In this document: positions 10,848 to 19,875 of the stretch, piece by piece
How positions within the stretch are numbered: position 1 is the first letter of the stretch
How the letters are laid out: the number at the start of each line of letters is the position of its first letter
Origin: Amorphophallus konjac
Taxonomy: Eukaryota; Streptophyta; Magnoliopsida; Alismatales; Araceae
Reading direction: 5' to 3'
Assembly (NCBI GenBank): GCA_022559845.1
Contig: CM040128.1
Location: forward strand, 178,552,413-178,616,412
DNA: 64,000 nucleotides
Made by a program: the position numbers and the translations under genes
Notes under the pieces: generated by a model
What the model was told of the DNA's origin: nothing
The model's input: the letters and a program-made list of their open reading frames with translations, nothing else
Databases searched by the model: none

Positions 10848-11625
10848 TGGAGAGAGGGATTTCTGTAGCCCACCCAAAGAGCAGCCCAACAAGACTCAAC
10901 AGGGTCCAACGAGGCAAGCTCACCCGAGTGATAGCCCACGGGGCCCACTCAGGGAAGAAAAGCCCAATACACAAACAATCGAGGAACCAACCCTCCCCGG
11001 CGGCCCCTAGGCTCAGAGGGCCCGAGTGATGGTCAGGTCACAAGGAAGGTCCGGCCCAGGCCGTTTTTCCGCTCGGGAGAGACAGGCGCCAGCTGACCTA
11101 TCCGACCCCCCCTTTTGACCAAGCTATCCTCCTCGCCCGGACAGGGCTAGCGTTTCAGGAGCTCGAACTGGATGCTAGCCATTCGCGCTGCCTTTAAGAG
11201 TCCCCAACGGGTAGGGGAATCAAGCAGCCACCGGGTTTCAAGGCGATAACGCCCCCACGATAAAGGCGATGAAAGCCCACGTTGAGGACGTAACTCCCGC
11301 CGGAGACCCCCCAGCTTGCAGGACTCCTGAAGGCGACGCACTATTTAAACCAGGGATACCCTCCGGTAGAAGGTAAGAGAAAAAAGGAAGGTAAAACTCC
11401 TGAGCAATCCGCTTCACCCCCCCCCCCTTTTTGGTGGAGAGGAGTCTCGCGCATCAGCTTTCCTCCTCCCTTCATTGCTTCCACCACAGCTCTACTGACT
11501 TAGCCATCGGAGCGTTTCGCCCCAGGGAAATCCCCTGGGCCCTCTGACGCATTTCCATGTCTTACAGTTCATCTCCTGGTGATCCACGGCCCGCTCAGGA
11601 CGCAGTGCGAGATTTCGCCTCTTCA
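10848..11625 (+). repeat. Element 1 right (3') LTR
   Basis: 778 bp, starts TGGAGAG and ends CTCTTCA, about 96.5% identical to 500-1278 by hand count. Carries the same TATTTAAA box (11342-11349). Confidence 0.93.
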
Positions 11626-11630
11626 CCTTC
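11626..11630. repeat. Target-site duplication ccttc, right copy (element 1)
   Basis: ccttc directly follows the CA of the right LTR and equals 495-499. Confidence 0.93.
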
Positions 11631-12478
11631 CTTTCCCATCTTCTGCCCTCGGCCATGGGGTGGGTGACCATGCGGTCTTCTTTTTTCTCATATCTTCTGC
11701 CCCTCATCCTGGGGTGAGTAGTAGTCATATTTCTTCCCTCATTCTCTTTCTCACCTCTCCTACCTCGAGCCCTGGGGTGAACAGCAACAGCATCTCTTTC
11801 GTCTTTTCTTTCTCCTCTTCTACTCCCTGCTCTGAAGCGGGCAACATCAGCATCAGAAATTTTTTCTTCATCTTGAGCTGGGGCCCAGCTCTGGATTTTC
11901 TTTGGCTGCCAGATCTGCCTGAATCTTGGCAGCTTTGGTGCCAGTGGCCTTCTCTCTCCATGTTCCATGTCGGCCCTCCTAGCAGCCAGTACTTGGAACC
12001 TATTGGTGGTAGGTACCATTGGGACGATCACATCCGGCTTGACCTCCCTTGGGCAACCATTGAGGTTCGCCCGGATTTCTCCAATCAACATTGTCTTCCT
12101 TGAATTGGATATCCGACGACCCGCAGCAGTGAGTCAGACTCTCCGGTCGGATCTTCTTCCTTTTTCGGTAGCAGCAGAGGGTGCGCTTCTCCTTGCCTCG
12201 TGATGGAAAAAGCAGGACACGACCCCTGGAATATCCTTCATCACCGGGTTTTTCTTGGGACCGGTAGCTTGCGGCGACGTCTTGACAACAGCTTTTGGCG
12301 CCTGGTTGTCAATCTCGAGCAGATCAGTGAAAATGAGGCCCAGGTAATTGGGCATTCCGATAGCAGGCGGCATCGATCCGAATGAAAGAGGTACCGCCAG
12401 GAAGCCTTCTCGAACATGTGCCTCGACCGCTTGCTGGCCAAAGCACACGGACATGATTCCAACCGTCATCCTAGCTTC
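11631..12478 (-). pseudogene. Element 0 gag-like ORF, 5' part with arginine-rich tandem repeats
   Basis: Minus-strand frame that begins after a good splice acceptor (TTCTCCATTTTCAG at 12479-12492), first ATG at 12469, and runs to the element 1 insertion, with one TGA at 12134-12136. The N-terminal part (FGQQAVEAHVREGFLAVPL and MPNYLGLIF) is not a family I can name. The C-terminal half carries about five degenerate repeats of near 19 residues around a R-G/A-RRGER/EKK core (RARGRRGEKENEGR, RMRGRRYEKKEDR). The frame matches the frame at 43-499 exactly once element 1 is removed, which shows where and how the older element was broken. Probably the leader/N-terminal part of a Tat/Ogre-type gag. Confidence 0.6.
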
Positions 12479-12528
12479 CTGAAAATGGAGAAAGCACACA
12501 GAATCAGAAATTTGAGGGGGGGCCCAGC

Positions 12529-12547
12529 GGGCCTCCTATTTTGGCGT
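12529..12547. repeat. Inverted repeat, left arm (19 bp)
   Basis: GGGCCTCCTATTTTGGCGT occurs here and as its exact reverse complement at 12817-12835. The arms flank about 270 bp. No convincing target duplication flanks them. Confidence 0.7.
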
Positions 12548-12816
12548 AGAGATGAAGGGAGACTTGGTCCCACCAGGTGTGCCAGACTTGTGGGGATGGT
12601 TTTATTTCATCGCTTATTTATTTATTTTATTATGTGTGTTTATTGGTTTATTGGTTGGTTTGTTAGGCGTGCCAGTCACCGGAGTGACGATTTATTATGC
12701 GCTCGATCTGACTCAATCAGTCGATTGTGAAGTCCGAGTCGGGACCGGAAGTCCGTCATACCATAAAGGTTATGACGTTAATTACGCCCTTCCTAAGAAG
12801 GACAACCATTGATTAA

Positions 12817-12835
12817 ACGCCAAAATAGGAGGCCC
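12817..12835. repeat. Inverted repeat, right arm (19 bp)
   Basis: ACGCCAAAATAGGAGGCCC is the exact reverse complement of 12529-12547. Confidence 0.7.
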
Positions 12836-13584
12836 CTCGGGGCGGTTGAGAATGACAGTGCATAACATTGAAGTTCTTGTTATTCTAAGAAGGTAATTGA
12901 ATAAACGACAAATTATTAAATCAGCATGACCTCCCCTTATGTAGGTCATGCCGGATAGAAATAGGACACCGTCCACGCAGTGACGGGACGGGGCCTGAAC
13001 AATCATCGGGGACATATACCCCCTTTCATGTTTCTCATCCGGCCAGGGGTCTCGAAGTATTCGTATCCCCCGAAGAATCGAGCCAGACGGGAGGTGTATG
13101 ATATACGCTTCCCGGGGCTTGTCGGGGCTAAAGCATCAATCGATATTTCGGCAGCATTTCCCCTTAATCTGGATTATGCCCAGGGGGAAATAGGCTATCA
13201 CCCACGGAGTGCCGTGATGAAAGCCAAGAGAGAGAGAGAAGTGTCGAACTTCCCGAACCACGTATCTGCCATGGGGTGATGTTCGATTTTCCCTTAAGGA
13301 AGCCGGTGGAACTCATGCAGTGACAGAGACCTTCCGAGCTAAAGGGGTTATTCATGAATCCGATGCGGGACAGTGGAACATAAGGGAGTCTGACCCCTTT
13401 GGATTTATCCCCATGACAGGCCTGGTGACTCATGGATATCCCTGGGTGAGTTTGATCCAGGTGCTGGGGGTTCAGTTGGATGGTAGGGCAGCTTCTCGGC
13501 ACAGCTTTGAATGGGCATATAGGTTCCCGGCGCGGTGGTTTTCGCGCCGGGAAGGGTTCTTTACATGGTCCTGTTTGGGGCGCC

Positions 13585-13890
13585 GGGAAGCTAGCATTAG
13601 TGGAGTTCTCGACGCGAAGGTGGAGATTAGGGGGATAGGGTTCTCGGCGCCAGAAGATGCCAAGGAGTTAGGGTTCCCGACGCCAGAAGGATGCCAGGGG
13701 GGTTAGGGTTCTCGGCACAGGCAAGGAGGCCAAGGAGTTAGGGTTCTCGGCGCCAGAAGGCTAGGCTGAGGGAGTTCCTGGCGCACAGGAGATGAGGCCA
13801 AGGGGCAGGCTTCTCGGCGCACCAACAAGGTGGCCAAGGGAAGGGCTTCTCGGCGTAGGTAAGAAGATGGGGTTCTCGGCACGGGAACGC
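13585..13890. repeat. Degenerate tandem repeat with GTTAGGGTTCTCGGCGCC core
   Basis: A unit of roughly 45-60 bp built around GTTAGGGTTCTCGGCGCC and CAGAAGG-TGCCAAGGA recurs five to six times with variants (CCCGACGCC, CTCGGCACA). It sits inside the LTR-like region of element 0. The TTAGGG core resembles plant telomeric repeat by chance of the unit only; it is not a tandem array of TTTAGGG. Confidence 0.65.
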
Positions 13891-14880
13891 TTGCGCCGAG
13901 AACTATTCACCTATTCTACTGTTCGTGAAGACGAGATGGATGAGGGCACCGGGATGAGTTTCAGAGTTTTACGGCACCCTTTTTTGGGTTTCTTGATGGT
14001 CCAGACCAGGATAGAGGGTTTCTTTGGGATAAAAGTGAATCAATTCATCAAATTGGAACTGGATCAGGTTTAGGCTCCAAAGGAAGGCCATGATCGAAGA
14101 GGAATTGGGGAAGATCAGGGTCTAGAGGATCCCTGTCACCATTACTGTATAAAGTCCCCGGGGACAGTTTTTATGTTATCTTTTGTCATCCTGGGAGCCA
14201 AGAGATGGTTGTCTCTGGCCCAGGCTTGACTTTGATAACAATCATGAACATCTCAGACTCTGGAATTCCATGAATGGCGGTCATCGTATAACTCTACTTT
14301 GTCCCGGAGGCCAAGGAATGGTCTGTCCCTGGCTCCAGAATAAGCATAGAGAGCATTTGAAAACCCGGCGAATCAGCAGACTATTGATCAAACTGGGGAG
14401 GGGGATAGCATGCTATAAAAATCAAAATAAGGCAGAAGATATGGGGGATGGCAACAAGGCTTCAGAGAGACGAACAGCAGGCGTCAACTGCAACCTGTCA
14501 TATCCATTCGTTCAACACTGATACTCCGCCTGACTCATACATCGGAGGAGATACATAGGAAGAAAGCAACAGCAATACATCATCCTATCGGTACGAAACC
14601 GGTTACAGCACTGCAGGGCACATCAGAGGAAGAGGAAAGAGAAACAATCGAAATTAAGAACATGAACTACAGAAAGGGGGGGGGGGAGGGCGGAGCATTG
14701 ACTCCTCTCCCTCCTCGGGTACCCATCTTCGATAGGCCTCGACTTCCCTTCTCTGCTTTTCTTTTCTCTTCTCTGTCTCTCGCTCTCTTTTTTTTTTTTC
14801 TGGAGGAGGTAGGTTCCCACTTGCCAAAACCCTTGCTCGCCTCTTCGCCCTTTTTTTTCTTCTTCTTCGAATGAGTGGGT

Positions 14881-14891
14881 TTTTATATACC
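14881..14891 (-). promoter_or_regulatory. Minus-strand TATA box of element 0 LTR
   Basis: GGTATATAAAA on the minus strand, followed downstream (toward lower coordinates) by a purine-rich leader. Its direction agrees with the minus-strand gag-like ORF, so it probably marks the U3/R boundary of element 0's LTR. Confidence 0.5.
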
Positions 14892-15156
14892 CAGCCCTTC
14901 CTGACCTCTCGGCTGATGGAAGTCGATGTGCCTTCTCACCTTCACGGCGCGCATCAGTCGAGTGTGGCATCTCCCGACGCGCTAGGTAGCATTAGTAGAG
15001 TATCCCGGCGCCGCTCTTTCGTGAGCCCATTTGGCAGGCCCATTTAGGGCTTCTAAACCCCACATATTCCTTGGCCTTTCTTAGTCCTTCAAATATATAT
15101 ATATCAGAACCGGAGAGGGCCCTTTATTGGTGGCATAGCTTTTATTGAGATCATTC

Positions 15157-15275
15157 TGAGATTTCATCAGTCGGTGGATCGGGATTTCATCAGCATTGCC
15201 ATCTGAACGATGACAAAATCGGGTATCATTTCATCAGCATTGTCACCTGAATGATGACAAGACAAGATAACATTT
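15157..15275. repeat. Short tandem repeat (ATTTCATCAGCATTG core)
   Basis: A 44-bp unit starting ATTTCATCAGCATTG and containing a GATGACAA block occurs at 15184 and 15228, with partial copies at about 15160 and 15390. It lies near the unresolved junction between element 0 and element 2. The rest of 15110-15540 holds no coding signal. Confidence 0.6.
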
Positions 15276-15600
15276 TTAGCCTGGTACAGTTCTTCCTCCG
15301 TTCTGACTTTGCAGGAGTCTTTAAAATCTTTATTTGCTGGCTCTGGCTTCATCTTTGTCTGCTCATATCTTATCAGTCAAGTGACTGCTACTTTGTCAGT
15401 GTTGCCGTCTGGCCGACGACGACACCGAATATCAGCTTGGCCTGAAGAGGCTTCAGCCAGGCAGATGGTTGACGAGCTTCCCCATCAATCTTTCGCTGCG
15501 AGTCTGATCTTCTTTTCAATTCCGTTTCCGCCCTTGATCATTTTCAAGGTGTCAACACCGCCCGTCACTCAGGGCCTACTCTCCTCCTGCCACTGCCATC

Positions 15601-16461
15601 GGCACGCAACCGCAGGCTACTCTCCCCGACCAGGAGTGGTAAGGGATCGAGCAGGCCATGAGAAACTATCTCCGGGGCCCAGGTAGCACTCCCTTGGGTC
15701 GCCAGAGGCTGCTGGGGGCAGTAGCCGCCGCTTTCCAGGAAGAAGGAGCCTGACCCGCACACAGTGCAGAGTCAAGGAATCGCTCGGAGGAACCGCGCCA
15801 GTCCCCTGTCCAGGAGGAAGCGCCGCTCCGACGATCGATCTTCGACAGGCTGGTGTTCCCGGGAGGATCATCCAGGAGAGCGACGAAGAGAAGTAGGAGC
15901 TGGAGAATCTTCACCTGTAATGTGACAGGAGTTCGCGGTCGGTATGGGGCCTTACCTACCGACCCTGAAGAAATGGCCAGACTCGTCGCCAGGCCGGGGC
16001 CTCTCACTAGAAGGGGAAGAGCGGCAGGCGAAGCGTCTCAGGCAAGTGCCGAAGAAACTTTCCATGAGGAACCGCCCGCTACCCTGACGGCCAATGTGGT
16101 CACCACTGGGGGCACGGGCAGCGGACCCTCCACATCGTCCGAGGATGCCCCGACCGAAGAGCGAGGGGGCATGCCCAATCCCCCCACAACTGACCCAGCA
16201 ATGTTGCTCATGATACAATGATTCCAGCAAGAGATTGAGTCACTAAAGAAGCAACTGAATGAGCGGAACACACCATCCTCGATGTCCGGGCAGACCGAGG
16301 TTCTACTCGAAGCGCCCAGGGACAGTGGGCAATCTTCAGAAGCAGCTCTACAAGCTGCAGCTCTCCCAACAACCCTCAACCCTCTCGAGGGCATGCCCCC
16401 GCAGTAGGCACATTACACAACACCGGACCCACCACAGGCTTTACTTTCCCAAGGGTCACCC
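15601..16461 (+). pseudogene. Element 2 gag N-terminal region
   Basis: The frame of the long gag ORF extends upstream through stops at 15640-15642, 15745-15747, 16219-16221 and 16405-16407. Visible motifs are MRNYLRGPG, LGRQRLLGAV and SIFDRLVFPGG, the same order as in the element 0 ORF at 1-160. An ATG at 15973 opens a basic segment (RLVARPGPLTRRGRAA). A short coiled-coil-like piece (FQQEIESLKKQLNER) lies at about 16222. The TGA and TAG codons are compatible with C-to-T transitions. No enzymatic role; it belongs to the structural gag. Confidence 0.7.
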
Positions 16462-19400
16462 ATGGCCCCCCAGGCGACCGTGTTGGTTACCCCGAGTGCG
16501 CAGCCCGCTCATTTCTATCCGAGCCCAGTCGACCTGGCAACAGTTAGCCAGTTGATGCTTGAACAAATGATAGACATGAAACTGGCAGAGAGAGGCGACG
16601 GGGATCAGACGCCTTTCGACGTCTACCGGGTGCCCTATCCGGCTCATTATGCCGCAAAGAAGCTGCCGATTGGCGTCACCAAGCCACCAAAGTTCGAAAG
16701 GTTCAATGGGCAAGGGTCTCCTAGGGAGCACATTGCCTATTATGTGAATGTCATGGGGGATCTGGCTGCTGATGAGGCTTACCTCCTGAAGTTTTTCGGC
16801 TCAACACTTACCGGGCTTGCCTTTGAGTGGTACTCCAGCTTGCCACCCGGGTCTGTTGCTGACTGGCCCGACATGCAGAAGAAGTTCAAAGAAAGATTCT
16901 ACGTTACAGAACAGGAAGTCACTGTGGCAGAACTTTACGCCATAAGGCAGAAGAATGATGAGTCGGCCCTCGACTACATCAAAAGATGGAGGAACCTCAG
17001 CATGAGGTGTAGGCGTCCCCCGCACCAGGAGGATGCGGTGCAGATCTACAAGCAGAACTTGAAGAAAGAAATCCTGGAAATAATGATTGGCACCAAAGTC
17101 AAGACATTTGACCGCCTAAATAACGTGGTAGCCGAGATCGAGGCGTTTCTTGCCCGATATTCTTCCACCCCAGCCGCATCAAGCCAGAGAGCTAGACAGG
17201 CCGAGAAGAAACCAGCTCCCCCTGAGGTGCACACACTAGATTTCCAGGCCTTTGAGAAACAGAAGGAGAAAGCCAAGGGGGCTGCCAACCTTCCCCCGCC
17301 CAGAACTACAGAACGGCGGGAGGGCCCCTCACTGAGGGAGAAAATGAGAAACAAGCTATATTCCTTCTCCCGAGACAAGTCCAAGCTCCTATTTGAGTGG
17401 GCAACCAGTTATAATAAAATCACACTGCCAGAGCCGAAGAGGCCCGGTGACCTGAAGAAGAAAGACGACCCGAGCTTCTGCCTGTACCACCGGATGCTCG
17501 GGCATACCATTGAGGACTGCTATGTCTTCAAGGACGTTATTGAGTCCTTAATGAAGAATGGGGAGCTGGACATGGGGGAGCACAAGGTAGACCCCCCGCA
17601 ACCGCATGAGCTGCCGAACATAACCTCCATCATCAACATGGTCTCGTTATATCAGGAATTGCCTGAGGAGTGGGCGGAGGTTAGCACCCGCGCCACCTAT
17701 GAGACTTTTATCATGACCCCGGCTCCAGACCAAGGGGATTGGCAGACTGTACCCAGGAAGAACAGAAGGGCACGCGTCCCTCGGCCCACACCAGGAGTTC
17801 ACCTGAGGGGTGTGACACCCCTGTCTGCACCACCCCCGGTGAGCCCGGTCTGGCACGACACGGCCCCTCGGCTGGTCGTGAGGCGGCCCACTCACAACAA
17901 AAAGAGCTGTGTCCCACTGCGGATGCATAAGAAGACCAGCCCGGTGGTTGAAAGACTCCAGGCTATTATTGATGGGCTTGAAGATTATGAACAGCCCGAA
18001 ATCCAGCCCGTGGAGCTAAAGGAGTATGTCCCCTGGGAGGAGTTCGAATCACTCGAACTGGCCCCAGGAACAGAAGCTGAAGCAAAGAAAGAGTCTCCCC
18101 TATGGGGTGAACTTCCCCAGGAGCAGCCACTGGCTACAGCAGGAAAGAAGAAGAAGAAGAGAAGACCCAGGAGCAAGAAGAAAAAGGAGGTCGTCATCGC
18201 CTGCAGCACCCTCTCGGCGCTGTTCGACACTGCCCTCTCCCTGGAAGAAAAAGAAGAAGAGTTACCCCATGAACCGACGGAGGTGAGCCAGGCTGAAGTG
18301 TCCACTTCCCAACACGCCACCAAGTCGGGAAGGAAGTGGGGGCGCCCTCCCCAGGATAACCTCAACATCATGCTCAGGGGAGAACAGCCATACCAGGTCC
18401 CCAACCCCAAGGTCCGAGGCACAGAGATCCCTCCTCCGTCGGGTCTCTATCCCGGAGGGGCTAGGAGCCGAGGCACCCCTTCATTCGCTGAATTCCTGTC
18501 AGCCCGAGCAGGGGGGCAGGCACGCTCCCAAGGGTCTCCTTCGGCCAGAAAAGCAAGCAGCCCCCGAGCTCCACCGGCGGCGGCTCCTCCTCAGCCAGAA
18601 GAAGAATCTAACGGCATCCCAAACCTTGCCGAATTCATGCGAGAAACGGAGGAAGCCCGACAGGCCCCACAGGCTCAACAGGCTGTGACAGAACCCACAA
18701 AGGAGGCATCCCCTGATCTGACACTCCATCCCCAAGGTGGGGGCAGGCGCGGCAAGGCCGAAGAGATGAAGTTACTCAAGGTGTGGGCTGCCGACCGAAT
18801 AGTCAGACACCTCAAGAAAATCCCAGCCCGATTTACTGTATGGGAGATGCTATCTTTGGATGAAGAAACACGGCAAGCCATCATTGTCGCACTCCAGACG
18901 CCAGCACACATTGAAACCTGTCTGGCGGAGTTTTCACCTAAAGTGGCTGTGGTTTTCACAGAAGATGACATGCTCCTGCCCACCTGTAGTCATAATAGAC
19001 CCCTCTACATGAAAGGGCAGCTGAATGGCCAGCCTATCAACAGGGTCCTGATCGACCCAGGGGCGGCAGTGAATATACTCCTCTACCGGGTGTACCAAAA
19101 GCACTACTTTGACGTGCACCTGGTTGAGGTCAAGAATGTCAAGATTGCTGGTTTTAATCAGAAATGCGAGGTGCCCATGGGGGTTGCAGAATTCAACTTG
19201 ACCTTTGATGATTTCACCACCAAGGTCCAGTTCCACGTCATCAACTCCAACACTTCCTACAAGGCGTTGCTTGGACGACCCTGGTTACACCAGAATAGAG
19301 TGGTGCCTTCCACCCTGCACCAATGCATTAAATACCCTTGCAAGGGGAAGGAAGTCAGAATCTTCACCGACCTCCACCAGTTCGAGGTGTTCGAGTGTCA

Positions 19401-19875
19401 TTTGTCAGACTCCAATCTGTACTTAGAAAAGGCGAAGCAAGCTCCCCAGACTGCCCTAGACAAGGGAAAGAGGAGGGTCGAGGAAGGCGGCTGGTTTCCT
19501 CCACAACCCCCAGGCTATGTGGCTCCCCCACATGTACCATTCATTGCACAAGAAGGAGGGGTATTCAAGGCAGCTACTCTCGCCATCTATCCTACACCGG
19601 GGACGCCTTGCCTCGAAGACCTGCTAGAGGATGTCAGAGTCCCGCTAGGGATCGTCAAGCCTATAACAGGAATTGAATGTCAAGCAGCCAAGCAGCTGAA
19701 AACTTTTGAGGTGACTAACCCTGAGGGGCAACCCACTATCTTTTATGTTGCCAGGGAAAAGCCAGTCAGGGAAGATGATGATTGCCGGTTCCCTGACGAG
19801 TTGCATGACCCGCACGTCCCCATCGCGGGACTTCCTTACATGACTGAACGGGTAGCCAGAGTGGTCAGAAAGTAA
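16462..19875 (+). CDS. Element 2 gag-protease, long open frame
   Basis: 1137 codons, ATG at 16462, TAA at 19873-19875. Residues 70-250 are a retrotransposon gag domain (PKFERFNGQGSPREHI, AFEWYSSLPPGSV, DYIKRWRNLSMRC). A zinc-finger-like module (FCLYHRMLGHTIEDCYVFKD) is at about 17476-17535. A long, low-complexity Pro/Lys/Glu linker follows. Near the C-terminus is a retropepsin-like domain with RVLIDPGAAVNILL at about 19042-19083 and LLGRPWLH at about 19267-19290. The Asp-Pro-Gly triad is odd: the family has Asp-Thr/Ser-Gly, so the protease is probably inactive in this copy. It is the best preserved gene of element 2. The frame continues after the stop, so the product was once part of a larger polyprotein. 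Confidence 0.88.
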   Translation: MAPQATVLVTPSAQPAHFYPSPVDLATVSQLMLEQMIDMKLAERGDGDQTPFDVYRVPYPAHYAAKKLPIGVTKPPKFERFNGQGSPREHIAYYVNVMGDLAADEAYLLKFFGSTLTGLAFEWYSSLPPGSVADWPDMQKKFKERFYVTEQEVTVAELYAIRQKNDESALDYIKRWRNLSMRCRRPPHQEDAVQIYKQNLKKEILEIMIGTKVKTFDRLNNVVAEIEAFLARYSSTPAASSQRARQAEKKPAPPEVHTLDFQAFEKQKEKAKGAANLPPPRTTERREGPSLREKMRNKLYSFSRDKSKLLFEWATSYNKITLPEPKRPGDLKKKDDPSFCLYHRMLGHTIEDCYVFKDVIESLMKNGELDMGEHKVDPPQPHELPNITSIINMVSLYQELPEEWAEVSTRATYETFIMTPAPDQGDWQTVPRKNRRARVPRPTPGVHLRGVTPLSAPPPVSPVWHDTAPRLVVRRPTHNKKSCVPLRMHKKTSPVVERLQAIIDGLEDYEQPEIQPVELKEYVPWEEFESLELAPGTEAEAKKESPLWGELPQEQPLATAGKKKKKRRPRSKKKKEVVIACSTLSALFDTALSLEEKEEELPHEPTEVSQAEVSTSQHATKSGRKWGRPPQDNLNIMLRGEQPYQVPNPKVRGTEIPPPSGLYPGGARSRGTPSFAEFLSARAGGQARSQGSPSARKASSPRAPPAAAPPQPEEESNGIPNLAEFMRETEEARQAPQAQQAVTEPTKEASPDLTLHPQGGGRRGKAEEMKLLKVWAADRIVRHLKKIPARFTVWEMLSLDEETRQAIIVALQTPAHIETCLAEFSPKVAVVFTEDDMLLPTCSHNRPLYMKGQLNGQPINRVLIDPGAAVNILLYRVYQKHYFDVHLVEVKNVKIAGFNQKCEVPMGVAEFNLTFDDFTTKVQFHVINSNTSYKALLGRPWLHQNRVVPSTLHQCIKYPCKGKEVRIFTDLHQFEVFECHLSDSNLYLEKAKQAPQTALDKGKRRVEEGGWFPPQPPGYVAPPHVPFIAQEGGVFKAATLAIYPTPGTPCLEDLLEDVRVPLGIVKPITGIECQAAKQLKTFEVTNPEGQPTIFYVAREKPVREDDDCRFPDELHDPHVPIAGLPYMTERVARVVRK

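Larger units (their letters stand above)
500..11625 (+). mobile_element. Element 1: complete Tat-type Ty3/gypsy LTR retrotransposon
   Basis: An 11.1-kb element with both LTRs, PBS, gag-protease, pol in the order RT, RNase H, second RNase H, integrase, an antisense ORF after pol, a polypurine tract and a perfect 5-bp target duplication. The RT-before-integrase order is Ty3/gypsy. The two successive RNase H domains and the antisense ORF with a 'putative gypsy type transposon' (PF04195-like) protein are Tat-lineage hallmarks. By hand the LTRs differ at about 27 of 778 positions (about 3.5%), mostly transitions, so the insertion is not very recent. The pol frame has five in-frame stops and gag has frameshifts, so this copy is not autonomous. 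Confidence 0.93.
12560..15110 (-). mobile_element. Element 0 LTR-like region (minus strand)
   Basis: This stretch has no coding frame of note. It lies upstream, on the minus strand, of the gag-like ORF ending at 43 and contains a strong minus-strand TATA box at 14881-14891. Its low end (about 12640-12870) matches the opposite strand of 57040-57290 (shared blocks: GACGATTT, CGGGACC, CCATAAAGGT-ATGACGT). That places related LTR ends in both elements. I read it as the 5' LTR of element 0, probably over 2 kb. Neither boundary is fixed: no clear TG or PBS could be assigned. Confidence 0.45.

Noticed and set aside
13585..13890. Interstitial telomere array
   Set aside because: TTAGGG appears only once per longer unit; there is no run of TTTAGGG repeats.
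13500..14521. Host genes in the region 13.5-14.5 kb
   Set aside because: ORFs are short (under 130 codons), overlap tandem repeats and LTR-like sequence, and show no domain.
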